Part shown: one piece after another, positions 43,224-51,662 of the stretch
Position numbering within the stretch: the stretch's first letter is position 1
Layout: the number at the start of each line of letters is the position of its first letter
Assembly: GCF_900110455.1 (NCBI RefSeq)
Contig: NZ_FOIS01000003.1
Coordinates: 265,491-329,490, forward strand
Source of the DNA: Natrinema salifodinae
GTDB taxonomy: Archaea; Halobacteriota; Halobacteria; Halobacteriales; Natrialbaceae
DNA: 64,000 bases
Reading direction: 5' to 3'
Position numbers and translations under genes: made by a program
Notes under the pieces: model-generated
What the model was told of the DNA's origin: nothing
Databases searched by the model: none
What the model saw: only the letters and a program-made list of their open reading frames with translations

Positions 43224-43975
43224 GCGATCACCCCCAGGTGGACGCCGGCGACGCGGCCGATCTCGTTGGCCGCGCCGAAGATATCGCCGCTTATCCCGCC
43301 GAGGTGGCGGTCCGCCCAGTACCACGGGAGGCCGATCCCCGCGACCGCGCCGCAGAGCGCGACCGCCGGGACGGGCCGCGGCCAGGTGAGCGCGACAGCG
43401 GGCAGGGCGACGACCGCGGGCGCGACGAAGGAGGCGGGCCCCGACGCCGCGGTGAACTGCGCGCCCATCCCCTCGGTGGCTGCCCGGCCGAAACAGGCCA
43501 TCGCGGCCATCCCGAGTTTCGTCCCGACCTCGGCGCCGATCGCGACGCCGATTGCTGCACGGACGGGGAGGCCCGCCAGGCCGAGGCCGCCGAGTGCCAG
43601 CGCGGCGACGGTGAGCGCCACCGCCAGTAGGGCCCCGACGCCGGTCGTCGTGTCCTTGAGCACCTCGCGGCGGCGCTCGACGTCGCCGTGGACCGCCAGC
43701 GCGTCGCCGAGGTCCGCGACGCCGTCGAGGTGGTGAATCCCCGTGACGGCGTAGACGGCCAGCAGATAGCCCGCGGCCACGGTCGGCGCGGGCAGCGCGT
43801 CGGCCGCGAGCAACGGGACGGCCGTCAGCGCCCCCGCGACGGCGCCGACGATCGGAAACGCCGCCGGCGTCGATCGAAACGCCTCCCAGTCGCCCTCGCG
43901 GTGGCTCACCGGGAGCCGCGTCAGGAACCCGACGGCGCCGCGGACGGCGCCGAGCCAGCGTGCGATCACCGCCAT
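43208..43975 (-). CDS. cobS: adenosylcobinamide-GDP ribazoletransferase
   Basis: 255 aa from ATG 43975, with about six membrane segments. Joins the activated base to AdoCbi-GDP. Typical CobS sequence: VGFLTRLPVSHREGDWEAFRSTPAAFPIVG, TGIHHLDGVADLGDALAVHGDVERRREVLKDTTTGVGALLAV with Asp-rich metal site. Overlaps cbiB by 10 bp and cobY by 16 bp. Confidence 0.92.
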   Translation of the reverse strand: MAVIARWLGAVRGAVGFLTRLPVSHREGDWEAFRSTPAAFPIVGAVAGALTAVPLLAADALPAPTVAAGYLLAVYAVTGIHHLDGVADLGDALAVHGDVERRREVLKDTTTGVGALLAVALTVAALALGGLGLAGLPVRAAIGVAIGAEVGTKLGMAAMACFGRAATEGMGAQFTAASGPASFVAPAVVALPAVALTWPRPVPAVALCGAVAGIGLPWYWADRHLGGISGDIFGAANEIGRVAGVHLGVIAWTLS

Positions 43976-45045
43976 CCCGGGCTCACCTCCGTCGCCCAGC
44001 GACCGAGCAAGACGAGCGCGGAACCGCCGACCGAGGCGAGCGCGAGTCCGGTCACGGCCGCGCCCCCGCGGTCGACCGCGAGCGCCGCGGCCAGTTCGTC
44101 GACGACCAGCGCGAGGACGGCAGCCACGACGACCGAGACGACGGCCGCCAGGCCGACCAGCGAGATGGCCCGCTCGCCGTCGGCGAGCGTCGGGAGGTCG
44201 GCACCCGGATTGAGAACGTAGACGGCCGGTTTCTCGAGGCGGACGCCGAGGACGCAGGCCAGCGTCGCCATCGGCCACCCGGAGTTCGGCGAGGGCGGCG
44301 CTCGTGCCCACTGCCGAGCGCGGGCGAGCGCGAACGGGTCGGCCGCGGCGACGGCGATCGCGGCCGCCGTGAGGCGAGCGGGGACGAACATCACCAGATC
44401 GTCCAGACGCGCGCTCGCGGTGCCGATCGGCTTCGACGGGTAGCCGAGCATCGAGTCCAGTGTGTTGACGCCCTTGACCCAAGCGGCGGCCGCCGCGGCG
44501 GCCGGCAGCGAGATCGGCGCGAGCACCGCGAACGGGAGCAGCGTCGCGACCAGGCCGTCCGCGAGATTCTCCGCCGCGCTCTCGACGGCGGCGCTGCGGA
44601 GTTGGCCGGCCGAGAGGGTCGACGTATCGCGGCCGACCAGGCCGCGGATCCGCTCGCGGGCCTGGTCGAAGTCGCCCTCGTCCGATCCCTTGTTCTGGGG
44701 CTCAGCGTCGGTCGCCGCGATCACCTCCTCGGTGAGATCGAGCAGCGAGCGTAGGCTCGTCGTCAGGAAGAGCACGACCGCGGCGGCGACGCCGCCGGCC
44801 GTCGGATGCGCGTCGGTCGCGGCGAGGACGACGCCGCCGGCGACCGCGGCCGGGATCAGGGGAGCCCCGACGGCGATCGCGACCCCGACCGCTCGTTGCC
44901 CGCGGTCGTCGGGACGCCACTCTCGATCGAGCGTGCCGACCAGGCGACCGAACCAGGCCACCGGATGGGCTGCGGTTGGCGGCTCGGCGATCAGGAGATC
45001 GAGGCTGAACGCGAGGCCGATGATCGCCAGCGTCGTCAGGCTCAC
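43966..45045 (-). CDS. cbiB: adenosylcobinamide-phosphate synthase
   Basis: 359 aa, four to six membrane segments. Attaches the aminopropanol (phosphate) arm to adenosylcobyric acid. N-terminal FSLDLLIAEPPTAAHPVAWFGRLVGTLDREW and VGRDTSTLSAGQLRSAAVESAAENLADGLVATLL plus WVKGVNTLDSMLGYPSKPIGTASARLDDL are characteristic. Second gene of the operon, 45 bp after the HAD gene. Confidence 0.93.
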   Translation of the reverse strand: MSLTTLAIIGLAFSLDLLIAEPPTAAHPVAWFGRLVGTLDREWRPDDRGQRAVGVAIAVGAPLIPAAVAGGVVLAATDAHPTAGGVAAAVVLFLTTSLRSLLDLTEEVIAATDAEPQNKGSDEGDFDQARERIRGLVGRDTSTLSAGQLRSAAVESAAENLADGLVATLLPFAVLAPISLPAAAAAAAWVKGVNTLDSMLGYPSKPIGTASARLDDLVMFVPARLTAAAIAVAAADPFALARARQWARAPPSPNSGWPMATLACVLGVRLEKPAVYVLNPGADLPTLADGERAISLVGLAAVVSVVVAAVLALVVDELAAALAVDRGGAAVTGLALASVGGSALVLLGRWATEVSPGWR

Positions 45046-45090
45046 GGCGTCGCCTCCATAGTATGTTCCGTGCGTTCCGGATGGCGACGA

Positions 45091-45732
45091 TTACTCATGA
45101 CTGCTGTGATCGTTCGGGGACGCCAGGCGCGCCGGCACGTCTTCGAGTGGGCAGTCCTCGAGGAGCAGCGCCGTCCCGCCGATCGCTTCGATGCCGCCGT
45201 CGGCGCGGGGATCGTCGCCGACGTGGACGAGGTCCGCGGGGGCGACCCCGAGTTCGTCGGCGGTCAGCTCGAATATCTCGGGCGCGGGTTTGCGCCACCC
45301 GCAGCCGACGCTCGTGACGATCGCGTCGAAATCGTCGCGCTCGAACTCGGACCTGACGAGCGTCCGCCCGACCAGTTCCGGGACGCTGCAGTTCGAGCAG
45401 ATCGCGACCGGCCCCCGCTCGCGGGCGGCGTCGACCGCCTCGACCGCGCCCGGCCTGGTCTCGACGGTCGGATCGAACGCCGCGACGACGGCCCGCCTGG
45501 CGGCGTTGCGCTCGTAGTCGACGCCGCGGCTCGCGAGCGCGCGCGAGACGTGAGCCGGAAGCGGCACTTCCGCGCCGTCGGGCGCGTCGACGTGTGCCTC
45601 GGCGTAGGCGTCGGCCCAGTCGTCCGGGACTACGACGTCGCGTTCTGCAAGTTCGGTCGCGACGGCCGCGGCCGGGTCGGCCGGGCGGTCGGCGGTCACC
45701 AGGGTCCCGAAGAGGTCGAACGATACTCCCAC
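45091..45732 (-). CDS. HAD-superfamily hydrolase, first gene of cobalamin operon
   Basis: 213 aa from GTG 45732 (VGVSFDLFGTLVTADRP; the first Asp motif is DLFGT). Motif II-like ICSNCSVPELVG, motif III Lys in VGCGWRKPAPEIFELTADELGV and motif IV HVGDDPRADGGIEAIGGTALLL complete the HAD fold. No bacterial-type CobC is in the operon, so it might remove phosphate during nucleotide-loop assembly; that is inference from position only. Confidence 0.85.
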   Translation of the reverse strand: MGVSFDLFGTLVTADRPADPAAAVATELAERDVVVPDDWADAYAEAHVDAPDGAEVPLPAHVSRALASRGVDYERNAARRAVVAAFDPTVETRPGAVEAVDAARERGPVAICSNCSVPELVGRTLVRSEFERDDFDAIVTSVGCGWRKPAPEIFELTADELGVAPADLVHVGDDPRADGGIEAIGGTALLLEDCPLEDVPARLASPNDHSSHE

Positions 45733-45868
45733 GCTACTGTAACTAGTACAAGATGACTTTAATTTCGCGGTCCCTCGGAACCGGTGACGGTCACGGCGGG
45801 TGCTACGAGCACGGGCGGGAGTCACGCGCCGAAAGGAGACCGCAAAACGAACGGCGAACGAACCGTGC

Positions 45869-46480
45869 TCAGGCCAGCCGGGCGAACGCCAGGTTGCCCG
45901 AGATGTTCTTGATGTAGATGTCGACGACGTCGCCCTCCTCCGCGCCGGGGACGAAGATCGTATAGCTGCCCTTCTCGGCGACGCCGTCGCCCTTGCGGCC
46001 GGTGCCGGTGATCTCGACCGTATAGGTCTCGCCCTCTTCGACGGCGTCTTGCTGCTGTTGCTGCTGGCTGCTCGAGGAGCGCTTGGTGACCGGGCGGAAC
46101 GCACCGCAGGCGTCACAGCGCAGCATCGGGGTACGGTCCTCGCGGACGAGGCGGGTGTCCGGCAGGCCACACTCCGAACAGAGGACGTACTCGTCGACGT
46201 AGGCGTCGATCGCCGCGTTGAAGTCCTGCTCGGAGAAGGTCCCGTTGTACCGGCCGCGGCCATTTTCGAGTTTGCCGCTGGTCCCTAGCTCGCGCTGAAT
46301 GAACCGGTGGAGATGCTCGGTCTCACGGGAGAGCACATCACCGATCTCGTCGAGGTTCGTCACGCGCGTAAAGGCGCCGTCCTTCTGGGTCTGCGGGTCG
46401 GGAATCTGGAGCCGTTCTTCCTCGCCCCCGATGTCGGGGACGTCCTCCATCGCTCGGTCGAGACTCGATTCGTAATCCAT
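45869..46480 (-). CDS. eif2b: translation initiation factor aIF-2 beta with C-terminal TRAM domain
   Basis: 203 aa from ATG 46480. Subunit of the initiator-tRNA carrier aIF2. The eIF5/eIF2B-type core (THLHRFIQRELGTSGKLENGRGRYNGTFSEQDFNAAIDAYVDEYVLC) ends in a zinc ribbon (CSECGLPDTRL...LRCDACGAFRPV). After a Ser/Gln linker (SSSSQQQQQQ) comes a TRAM domain (YTVEITGTGRKGDGVAEKGSYTIFVPGAEEGDVVDIYI), a fusion known in haloarchaea. Confidence 0.93.
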   Translation of the reverse strand: MDYESSLDRAMEDVPDIGGEEERLQIPDPQTQKDGAFTRVTNLDEIGDVLSRETEHLHRFIQRELGTSGKLENGRGRYNGTFSEQDFNAAIDAYVDEYVLCSECGLPDTRLVREDRTPMLRCDACGAFRPVTKRSSSSQQQQQQDAVEEGETYTVEITGTGRKGDGVAEKGSYTIFVPGAEEGDVVDIYIKNISGNLAFARLA

Positions 46481-46611
46481 ACGCGAAATCAAGTGATGGG
46501 GACGTAAAGCCGTTCTGCTCTTATAATCCGCCCGACGGCGCGGCGATCGCTGTGTTGCAGGTCGGGCTCACGCGGGACGAATCGGCGTCGCCGACCGGAG
46601 TGGCGACCTGG

Positions 46612-46998
46612 TCAGTAGGTTGATCCGCCGCTCTCGCCGACCGAACCTTGCTTCTCGTCGTCCAGTTCGTCGAGGTCGCGCTCGGTATTGGCCTCGTTGG
46701 GACTGCCCGCCTCGCCGGTGATTTCGCCGTAAACGGCCTCGCGGACCTCCTCCGGCGAATCGTACTCTTCGTTTGCCAACCGGTCGAAGACGCTCCCCAG
46801 CGTCTCGGTCTCGTTTGGCATGTCGATCGGCTCGCTGCCGTACTCCGAAGCGATCTCCTCGCTGGTGATCGGATACTCGAGCTCGCCGAGGTGGCTCTCG
46901 ACGTCGTCGAGAATCGATTCGCTGTGTTCGGCGCGCTCGGATTTTCGCTGTTCGGCACGGTCCTGAACGCGGTCGCGGCTCGGGCCGTCGTTGCTCAT
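46612..46998 (-). CDS. DUF5789-like haloarchaeal protein
   Basis: 128 aa from ATG 46998 (MSNDGPSRDRV). Very acidic. Core: LGELEYPITSEEIASEYGSEPIDMPNETETLGSVFDRLANEEYDSPEEVREAVYGEI, which matches the helix-turn pattern of the haloarchaea-specific DUF5789 family. Ends GESGGSTY. Unknown function. Confidence 0.75.
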   Translation of the reverse strand: MSNDGPSRDRVQDRAEQRKSERAEHSESILDDVESHLGELEYPITSEEIASEYGSEPIDMPNETETLGSVFDRLANEEYDSPEEVREAVYGEITGEAGSPNEANTERDLDELDDEKQGSVGESGGSTY

Positions 46999-47362
46999 AG
47001 TCGGGCTATCACCAGCCATCGGAAAAGCGGCTGGCCGGCGTTCGCGTGGTCGTTCGTCGTCATCAGTTTCGATTTCCGTTCCCGTTTCGGTGTGCTACGT
47101 ATCCGGATTCACGGCTGACCTTCGAGTGCCGTATCCGTCCAGCCTATTGCCGTCAGCATCGTTTGCTTCTCACACCGCGTTCCAGAAACGATCGTAATCA
47201 GGGTCATACGACCCACCGTCATACGACCGCAGATTCACGCCGATCGGAACTCTGGTTGCGAGCGTTCGCCCATCCGTTGTTACGGCAGTAGCAACGATCC
47301 GTGTGCCCCTCGAGTACTCAAAGTAGATATATGTCCTCGCTGTGCCGACAAGGGGCCGTTAG
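46999..47362. other. 364 bp intergenic region, no gene seen
   Basis: Between the DUF5789 gene and the small zinc-ribbon gene. Contains one hairpin (CCAGCC-N11-GGCTGG, 47012-47034) and two copies of GTCATACGAC around 47204-47228. No frame has haloarchaeal composition. AT content rises towards 47330, near the likely promoter of the next gene. Confidence 0.4.
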
Positions 47363-47557
47363 ATGACAGATGACGGTAATCGACGAACGATCGCCGCCTG
47401 TGAGCAGTGTGGAGCGCTCTACGCGGCACTCGAGTTGGAAGAAGACAAGTTTCGACCGATCGGTCGCCGGGACGGGTGCCAATGCGGGAGCACGGAGTTT
47501 ACGCCCGTCGACGGGTCGCTCTCGGACCTGGCGGTAGAGGAGGAGGCCGACGACTAA
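47363..47557 (+). CDS. small cysteine-rich protein
   Basis: 64 aa: TIAACEQCGALYAALELEEDKF then RRDGCQCGSTEFTPVDG. Two Cys pairs (CEQC and CQC) could form a zinc ribbon. Acidic C-terminus. Unrecognised family. It marks the right border of normal GC before the AT-rich patch. Confidence 0.6.
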   Translation: MTDDGNRRTIAACEQCGALYAALELEEDKFRPIGRRDGCQCGSTEFTPVDGSLSDLAVEEEADD

Positions 47558-47675
47558 CCAATAACAATAGTTGGTAACACGGTTTCTTTATTTAGTTCTG
47601 GGTGTGAAAAGTGCGGGCATTACAGGTGTTTTATGTGTTACTGAATGAAGTGCTGCTTAGTTTCCGGGTATGTTT

Positions 47676-48461
47676 CTAGTGAACAGTATTTTCTGGTTCT
47701 GAAACTCTAAATTCGTCCTCATGGTCTATTTCGTTCTCAGGTGAGTAGTGATGCACTCCTCCACGACTGAGAAGGGGATTGCGGTCAAGAAGCGGCTTTT
47801 CTCGATGGTACAGAGGAACGCCAGAGCCATATTCTTCTTCGAGAGCATCGAGCCGAGTTTGTTCGAGCAATAGGAACGGAGTGTTGTCACCGAGTGGTTC
47901 GTTAGCGATAACGAGTTCCAACCCGATCTCGTTCAGGAGGGTGTGGTTAAGGAGTGCGGCTGTCGCACCATGATTCGATACCGCCAGTGTCTCCGTTGCA
48001 TGGGGGAACAATCGGAGCGGATATTCGGCACGTGTTTCTTCTGTCTCCTCGTCCAAAAGACGGACAACGAATGCCTCTGGATGTTCTCCCGAAAGATGCG
48101 GGTATTTTTTCTCTGGCTGCGCCGGAAGAGATACTTCGACGCGATACCCCCATATCCCAATAACCGTATTGAGCGTCGCAGCGAGATCATGCGAATGTAG
48201 TTTGTAATCGACACTGAACCGGCTTGGAAGCCCGAAAAGGAACGTCTCCTCGATGTTTTCCCACGCCTCCTCTATATTCACTTCAGCGCCGAGATAACCA
48301 TATAGCTCTTGAAATGAGGTGATGACGCCCTCACGTACTGTCTCGGGATTGTGCCCTTCCGGCAATCCCCGTTCAATCACTGTGTCCTCGTCAAATCCGA
48401 AGAGCGAGAATCCTCTCACAGCAGCCGTAAACGGGTCGTCGTAATCATCACTAAGTGTCAT
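47676..48461 (-). CDS. hypothetical protein, AT-rich gene beside tRNA-Tyr
   Basis: 261 aa. Lower GC and more AT-ending codons than neighbours, suggesting transfer. Sequence is soluble and mixed alpha/beta: EDTVIERGLPEGHNPETVREGVITSFQELYGYLG, LNTVIGIWGYRVEVSL, LALSNHG-like region and NTPFLLLEQTRLDALEEEYGSGVPLYHREKPLL. No recognised domain. Both flanks (47560-47675 and 48462-48813) are AT-rich and lack normal genes. Confidence 0.6.
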   Translation of the reverse strand: MTLSDDYDDPFTAAVRGFSLFGFDEDTVIERGLPEGHNPETVREGVITSFQELYGYLGAEVNIEEAWENIEETFLFGLPSRFSVDYKLHSHDLAATLNTVIGIWGYRVEVSLPAQPEKKYPHLSGEHPEAFVVRLLDEETEETRAEYPLRLFPHATETLAVSNHGATAALLNHTLLNEIGLELVIANEPLGDNTPFLLLEQTRLDALEEEYGSGVPLYHREKPLLDRNPLLSRGGVHHYSPENEIDHEDEFRVSEPENTVH

Positions 48462-48813
48462 ACGTGATCGTTTGCTATTCTAGTCAAAATACCTATTATT
48501 ATACCGAATTGGCTGCTTCAATTTCAAGTTTGTGACTGAATAAAGAAATTGTATTACCAAACACTACTAAAATCAGACCGAGTGACGATCAATCGACAAG
48601 ATTGGAGTGACGACAGTTCGGCAGCGTGATCGACTCGGTCTTTCGGACGCCGCACTCGATGTCGCTTTCGACCGCGTACTCCATTTGATCTAACACACCG
48701 AACAGGTGTCAGACACACCTGCTCGCGAGCGTGCGACTCCGCATTCAAGGTTCAGCAACTGATCCTCAAATTCTATCGATTCACTGCACTGATCGAGAGA
48801 GTTCGTAAGAAGT
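48462..48813. other. 352 bp AT-rich gap between the transferred gene and tRNA-Tyr
   Basis: No complete gene. One minus-strand short frame (48589-48684) reads MEYAVESDIECGVRKTESIT then LPNCRHSNLVD, open back to a stop just before HLFGVLDQ, and looks like the C-terminal remnant of a protein. I see no copy of the tRNA 3' end that would mark an attachment site. Confidence 0.4.
48589..48684 (-). pseudogene. possible gene remnant
   Basis: 31 codons from ATG 48684, extendable upstream by seven codons (HLFGVLDQ) to a stop. The peptide has two Cys and a protein-like composition but no start region of its own. It could be a decayed end of a larger gene or a chance frame. Confidence 0.25.
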
Positions 48814-48886
48814 CCGCCCTCCCCGATTTGAACGGGGGGCAAGTCGATCTACAGTCGACTGCTCTACCAGTCTGAGCTAAGGGCGG
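48814..48886 (-). tRNA. tRNA-Tyr (GTA)
   Basis: 73 nt on the minus strand. Acceptor CCGCCCT pairs AGGGCGG, D-arm GCTC/GAGC, anticodon stem GTCGA/TCGAC with loop CTGTAGA (anticodon GTA), T-arm CCCCG/CGGGG with TTCAAAT. The C1-G72 pair is the archaeal tyrosine identity element. No intron. CCA is not encoded. Confidence 0.96.
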
Positions 48887-49023
48887 TCACTTGCGGGCAC
48901 TTCAACGTAGTTGCCGAGATGCACATAAGGGTTATTATTCGGATCGACGCGGGATGTGACCGTGGCCGTGATCGGCAGAATGATTGATATGGGTGGCGTC
49001 ATAACACGTTGAATAATTCGCGC

Positions 49024-49710
49024 ATGAGTAAGATCACGTTCCGCGCCGACGACGACCTCGTCGAGCGACTCGAGGCCCTCGACGCCTCCAAAAGCGAAGT
49101 AATGCGGGAGGCGCTGCGGTCCTATCTCGAGGGAGCCGCGCCGCGGAACGATGACTCTCAACCGCAGACAGCCCAGAATCTCGACGGACAGGGACAGGGC
49201 GCGATCGACGACCTCGTCCGGAAACGGGTCGACGAACGGCTCGAGCAGCGACTACGAGAGTTAGGTCTAGGACCGCACTTCGATCAGGCGGGCGCACACA
49301 CGAGTCATGCTCCCACACTGTCCGACGCGACCGGCGACATCACCGTCTCGGTCTCGCTCGACGGCACGAACTCGCCGTCCGACAACCGCGCTCGGGTCGA
49401 CCAGGCGCACCCGCGTAAGACGACGGACGCAGCGGCTGACCGTGCGCCGACTCCGAACGGCACGAAGGAACGGCCGGAATCGGAAGCCGACGCGGGGTCC
49501 GACACCGACGAAGCGAACCGACAGTGTACGCAGTGCGGGGAAGAACTCGACGGCGATCACGTCTACTGTCCCAACTGCGGCGAGAAGGCCGCACGACGAC
49601 TGTTCTGTGAGTGCGGTGACGAGATCCGGTCCGACTGGGGATTCTGTCCTAGTTGCGGTCGTCGGACGCCGGCGGCGGACGTGTTGGAGACTGACGGGCA
49701 GCAGTTCTGA
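49024..49710 (+). CDS. cdrL: ribbon-helix-helix protein with double zinc ribbon, CdrL-type
   Basis: 228 aa. Residues 1-45 are a ribbon-helix-helix (MSKITFRADDDLVERLEALDASKSEVMREALRSYLEG). A helical ERLEQRLRELGLG segment and a disordered acidic middle follow. The C-terminus has two zinc ribbons (CTQCGEELDGDHVYCPNCG and CECGDEIRSDWGFCPSCG). Position upstream of the short RHH gene and ftsZ2 matches the haloarchaeal cdrL-cdrS-ftsZ2 locus, where these proteins control division-gene expression. Confidence 0.85.
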   Translation: MSKITFRADDDLVERLEALDASKSEVMREALRSYLEGAAPRNDDSQPQTAQNLDGQGQGAIDDLVRKRVDERLEQRLRELGLGPHFDQAGAHTSHAPTLSDATGDITVSVSLDGTNSPSDNRARVDQAHPRKTTDAAADRAPTPNGTKERPESEADAGSDTDEANRQCTQCGEELDGDHVYCPNCGEKAARRLFCECGDEIRSDWGFCPSCGRRTPAADVLETDGQQF

Positions 49711-49778
49711 CCGGTGTAAGACACGGAAAGTCACGTCCGACGAAAGTTTTATTATTCAAGCCAGACATCGACTTAGTC

Positions 49779-49801
49779 GTGTAAGACGGATCGTCTTACA
49801 C
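49779..49801. promoter_or_regulatory. strong palindrome upstream of cdrS-ftsZ2
   Basis: GTGTAAGAC-N5-GTCTTACAC, perfect 9-bp arms. About 25 bp upstream is an AT-rich TTTTATTATT (49747-49756) that could be the TATA box, which would place the transcription start at the palindrome. Single or paired copies of the half-site recur at 49714-49722, 49846-49866 and 49881-49887. Likely operator for an RHH regulator such as CdrS or CdrL. Confidence 0.6.
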
Positions 49802-49837
49802 CCGCCACCGAGGCGGGAAATCGCCCGATGGCGGGCG
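49801..49837 (+). promoter_or_regulatory. tandem GC hairpins in the presumed cdrS leader
   Basis: CCCGCC-N5-GGCGGG (49801-49817) and CGCCCG-N4-CGGGCG (49822-49837) follow the palindrome. The right arm of the first and the left arm of the second can also pair with each other (CGGG with CCCG), so alternative structures are possible. Whether they act in RNA is unknown. Confidence 0.4.
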
Positions 49838-49845
49838 GTTCCAAC

Positions 49846-49866
49846 GTAAGACACGTCGCGTCTGAC
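49846..49866. promoter_or_regulatory. second, imperfect GTAAGAC palindrome
   Basis: GTAAGAC-N7-GTCTGAC, one mismatch from full symmetry. It lies about 42-62 bp before the cdrS ATG; a further half-site GTCTTAC is at 49881-49887. Confidence 0.5.
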
Positions 49867-49907
49867 AGGGGCGCGCCACCGTCTTACCCTCAACGGGGAA
49901 TACAACC

Positions 49908-50084
49908 ATGGAGCGTGTGACACTGCGAATCCCGAAACAGCAGATCGAAGAGGTCGAACAATTAGTCGATTCGGGCGAGTTCCCGAACCGGAGCGAAGCG
50001 ATTCGGTCGGCCGTCCGCGAGATGATCAACGAACAGGACGCGCCGCGCGAGCAGTCCGGTAAGCGCAACTGGGCCAAGGTGTAA
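49908..50084 (+). CDS. cdrS: short ribbon-helix-helix regulator, CdrS-type
   Basis: 58 aa. [20 protein letters not shown] then [22 protein letters not shown] is a minimal ribbon-helix-helix DNA-binding domain with a short basic tail. Its stop is 2 bp before ftsZ2, matching the cdrS-ftsZ2 operon described for haloarchaea, in which CdrS regulates ftsZ2 and division. The upstream GTAAGAC repeats are candidate targets. Confidence 0.9.
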   Translation: MERVTLRIPKQQIEEVEQLVDSGEFPNRSEAIRSAVREMINEQDAPREQSGKRNWAKV

Positions 50085-50086
50085 CG

Positions 50087-51274
50087 ATGCAGGATATCGT
50101 TCAAGATGCCCTCGAGAACGCAGAGGAAGAGGCCCGGGAGATGGACGTCTCGATGGACGAGGACGAGTTCGGGGACCCCCGGATCGTTATCGTCGGTTGC
50201 GGCGGAGCGGGCAACAACACCATCAACCGGCTGTATAACATCGGCGTCGACGGTGCCGACACCGTGGCGATCAACACGGACAAGCAGCACCTCAAGATGA
50301 TCGAGGCCGACACGAAGATCCTGGTCGGCAAGTCGCTCACCAACGGGCTCGGCGCCGGCGGCGACCCGTCGATGGGCGAACGCGCGACCGAGATGGCCCA
50401 GAGCACGATCAAGGAGGTACTCGGCGATGCGGACCTCGTATTCGTGACCGCTGGGATGGGCGGTGGTACCGGCACGGGTGCCGCCCCCGTCGTCTCGAAG
50501 ATCGCCAAGGAGCAGGGTGCGATCGTCGTCGGCATGGTCTCGACGCCGTTCAATGTCGAGCGTGCCCGCACGGTCAAGGCCGAGGAAGGCCTCGAGAAGC
50601 TACGCGAGCAGGCTGACTCGATCATCGTGCTCGACAACAACCGCCTGCTCGATTACGTCCCGAACCTGCCGATCGGCAAGGCGTTCTCGGTGATGGACCA
50701 GATCATCGCTGAGACCGTCAAGGGTATCTCGGAGACGATTACCCAGCCCTCGCTGATCAACCTGGACTACGCCGACATGTCCACGATCATGAACCAGGGC
50801 GGCGTCGCCGTCATGCTGGTCGGCGAGACCCAGGACAAGAACAAGACCGACGAGGTCGTCAAGGACGCGATGAACCACCCGCTGCTTGACGTCGACTACC
50901 GCGGCGCGAGCGGCGGACTCGTCCACATCACCGGCGGCCCGGACCTCACGCTGAAAGAGGCCGAGGGTATCGCCGACAACATCACCGAGCGCCTCGAGGC
51001 CTCGGCGAACGTCATCTGGGGTGCCCGTATCCAGGAGAACTACAAAGGCAAGGTCCGCGTCATGGCGATCATGACCGGCGTCCAGAGCGCGCAGGTGCTC
51101 GGACCGACGACCCAGAAACAGGCCGATAAGTCCCGCGCGAGCATCGAAGGGCTCAACGACACCGATTTCGATGCGAGCAACAACGTCGAGAACGCGGGCT
51201 CCGGTTTCGGCGCGCAGAGCGACGGCGGCCGCGAGGAAGTCGAACGCCAGAACGGCGTCGACGTGATCCGCTAG
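50087..51274 (+). CDS. ftsZ2: cell division protein FtsZ2
   Basis: 395 aa tubulin-family GTPase that, with FtsZ1, builds the archaeal division ring. N-terminal extension of ~30 residues, then [19 protein letters not shown], the tubulin signature GGGTGTG at 125-131, [23 protein letters not shown] and the T7-loop region. The C-terminus is a flexible linker ending QNGVDVIR. Co-transcribed with cdrS. Ncs A downstream is on the other strand, as in Haloferax. Confidence 0.95.
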   Translation: MQDIVQDALENAEEEAREMDVSMDEDEFGDPRIVIVGCGGAGNNTINRLYNIGVDGADTVAINTDKQHLKMIEADTKILVGKSLTNGLGAGGDPSMGERATEMAQSTIKEVLGDADLVFVTAGMGGGTGTGAAPVVSKIAKEQGAIVVGMVSTPFNVERARTVKAEEGLEKLREQADSIIVLDNNRLLDYVPNLPIGKAFSVMDQIIAETVKGISETITQPSLINLDYADMSTIMNQGGVAVMLVGETQDKNKTDEVVKDAMNHPLLDVDYRGASGGLVHITGGPDLTLKEAEGIADNITERLEASANVIWGARIQENYKGKVRVMAIMTGVQSAQVLGPTTQKQADKSRASIEGLNDTDFDASNNVENAGSGFGAQSDGGREEVERQNGVDVIR

Positions 51275-51662
51275 GACGGCACGCGGCGGGTGGCCCACGA
51301 GACGACACACCACCACGCTACTGACACACCACACCACACCGCGACGGCCGGTCACCGGCTGCGTCGCCGTTCGTTTTCTTCGCCGGTCGATACGATCGGC
51401 ACCGATTTGTCACGGGTTCGGCTCGGAAGCTACTCGAACAGTCGTTCCCATGTCCCGTCTCGCTACTTCCCGGGCCAAATCACACGATAGAGGACCGTTT
51501 ACGACCGTATACGAGGAGATCGTGTGGCCCGGTTCCGAGATCGATGTAACCGAACACAGGCATCGCGCCCGCTCTCGGGCGCAGGTCGCCTGGCCACCCG
51601 ACGAAGAAACGATTCCGATGTGGGGTGGGGGCGACGGGCCGCCAAACGACGACAGTGTGAGC
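51275..51662. other. 388 bp intergenic region with probable ftsZ2 terminator
   Basis: Between convergent ftsZ2 and ncsA. A hairpin-forming GCCGGTCACCGGC near 51345-51358 is followed by TCGTTTTCTTCG (51369-51380), a T-rich stretch that fits an archaeal terminator. The frames open in the rest (for example one crossing into ncsA antisense) lack coding character. Confidence 0.4.

Noticed and set aside
48554-48748. 64-codon minus frame in the AT-rich gap
   Set aside because: Arg/Val-rich and unlike haloarchaeal proteins; the overlapping shorter frame at 48589 looks more protein-like.
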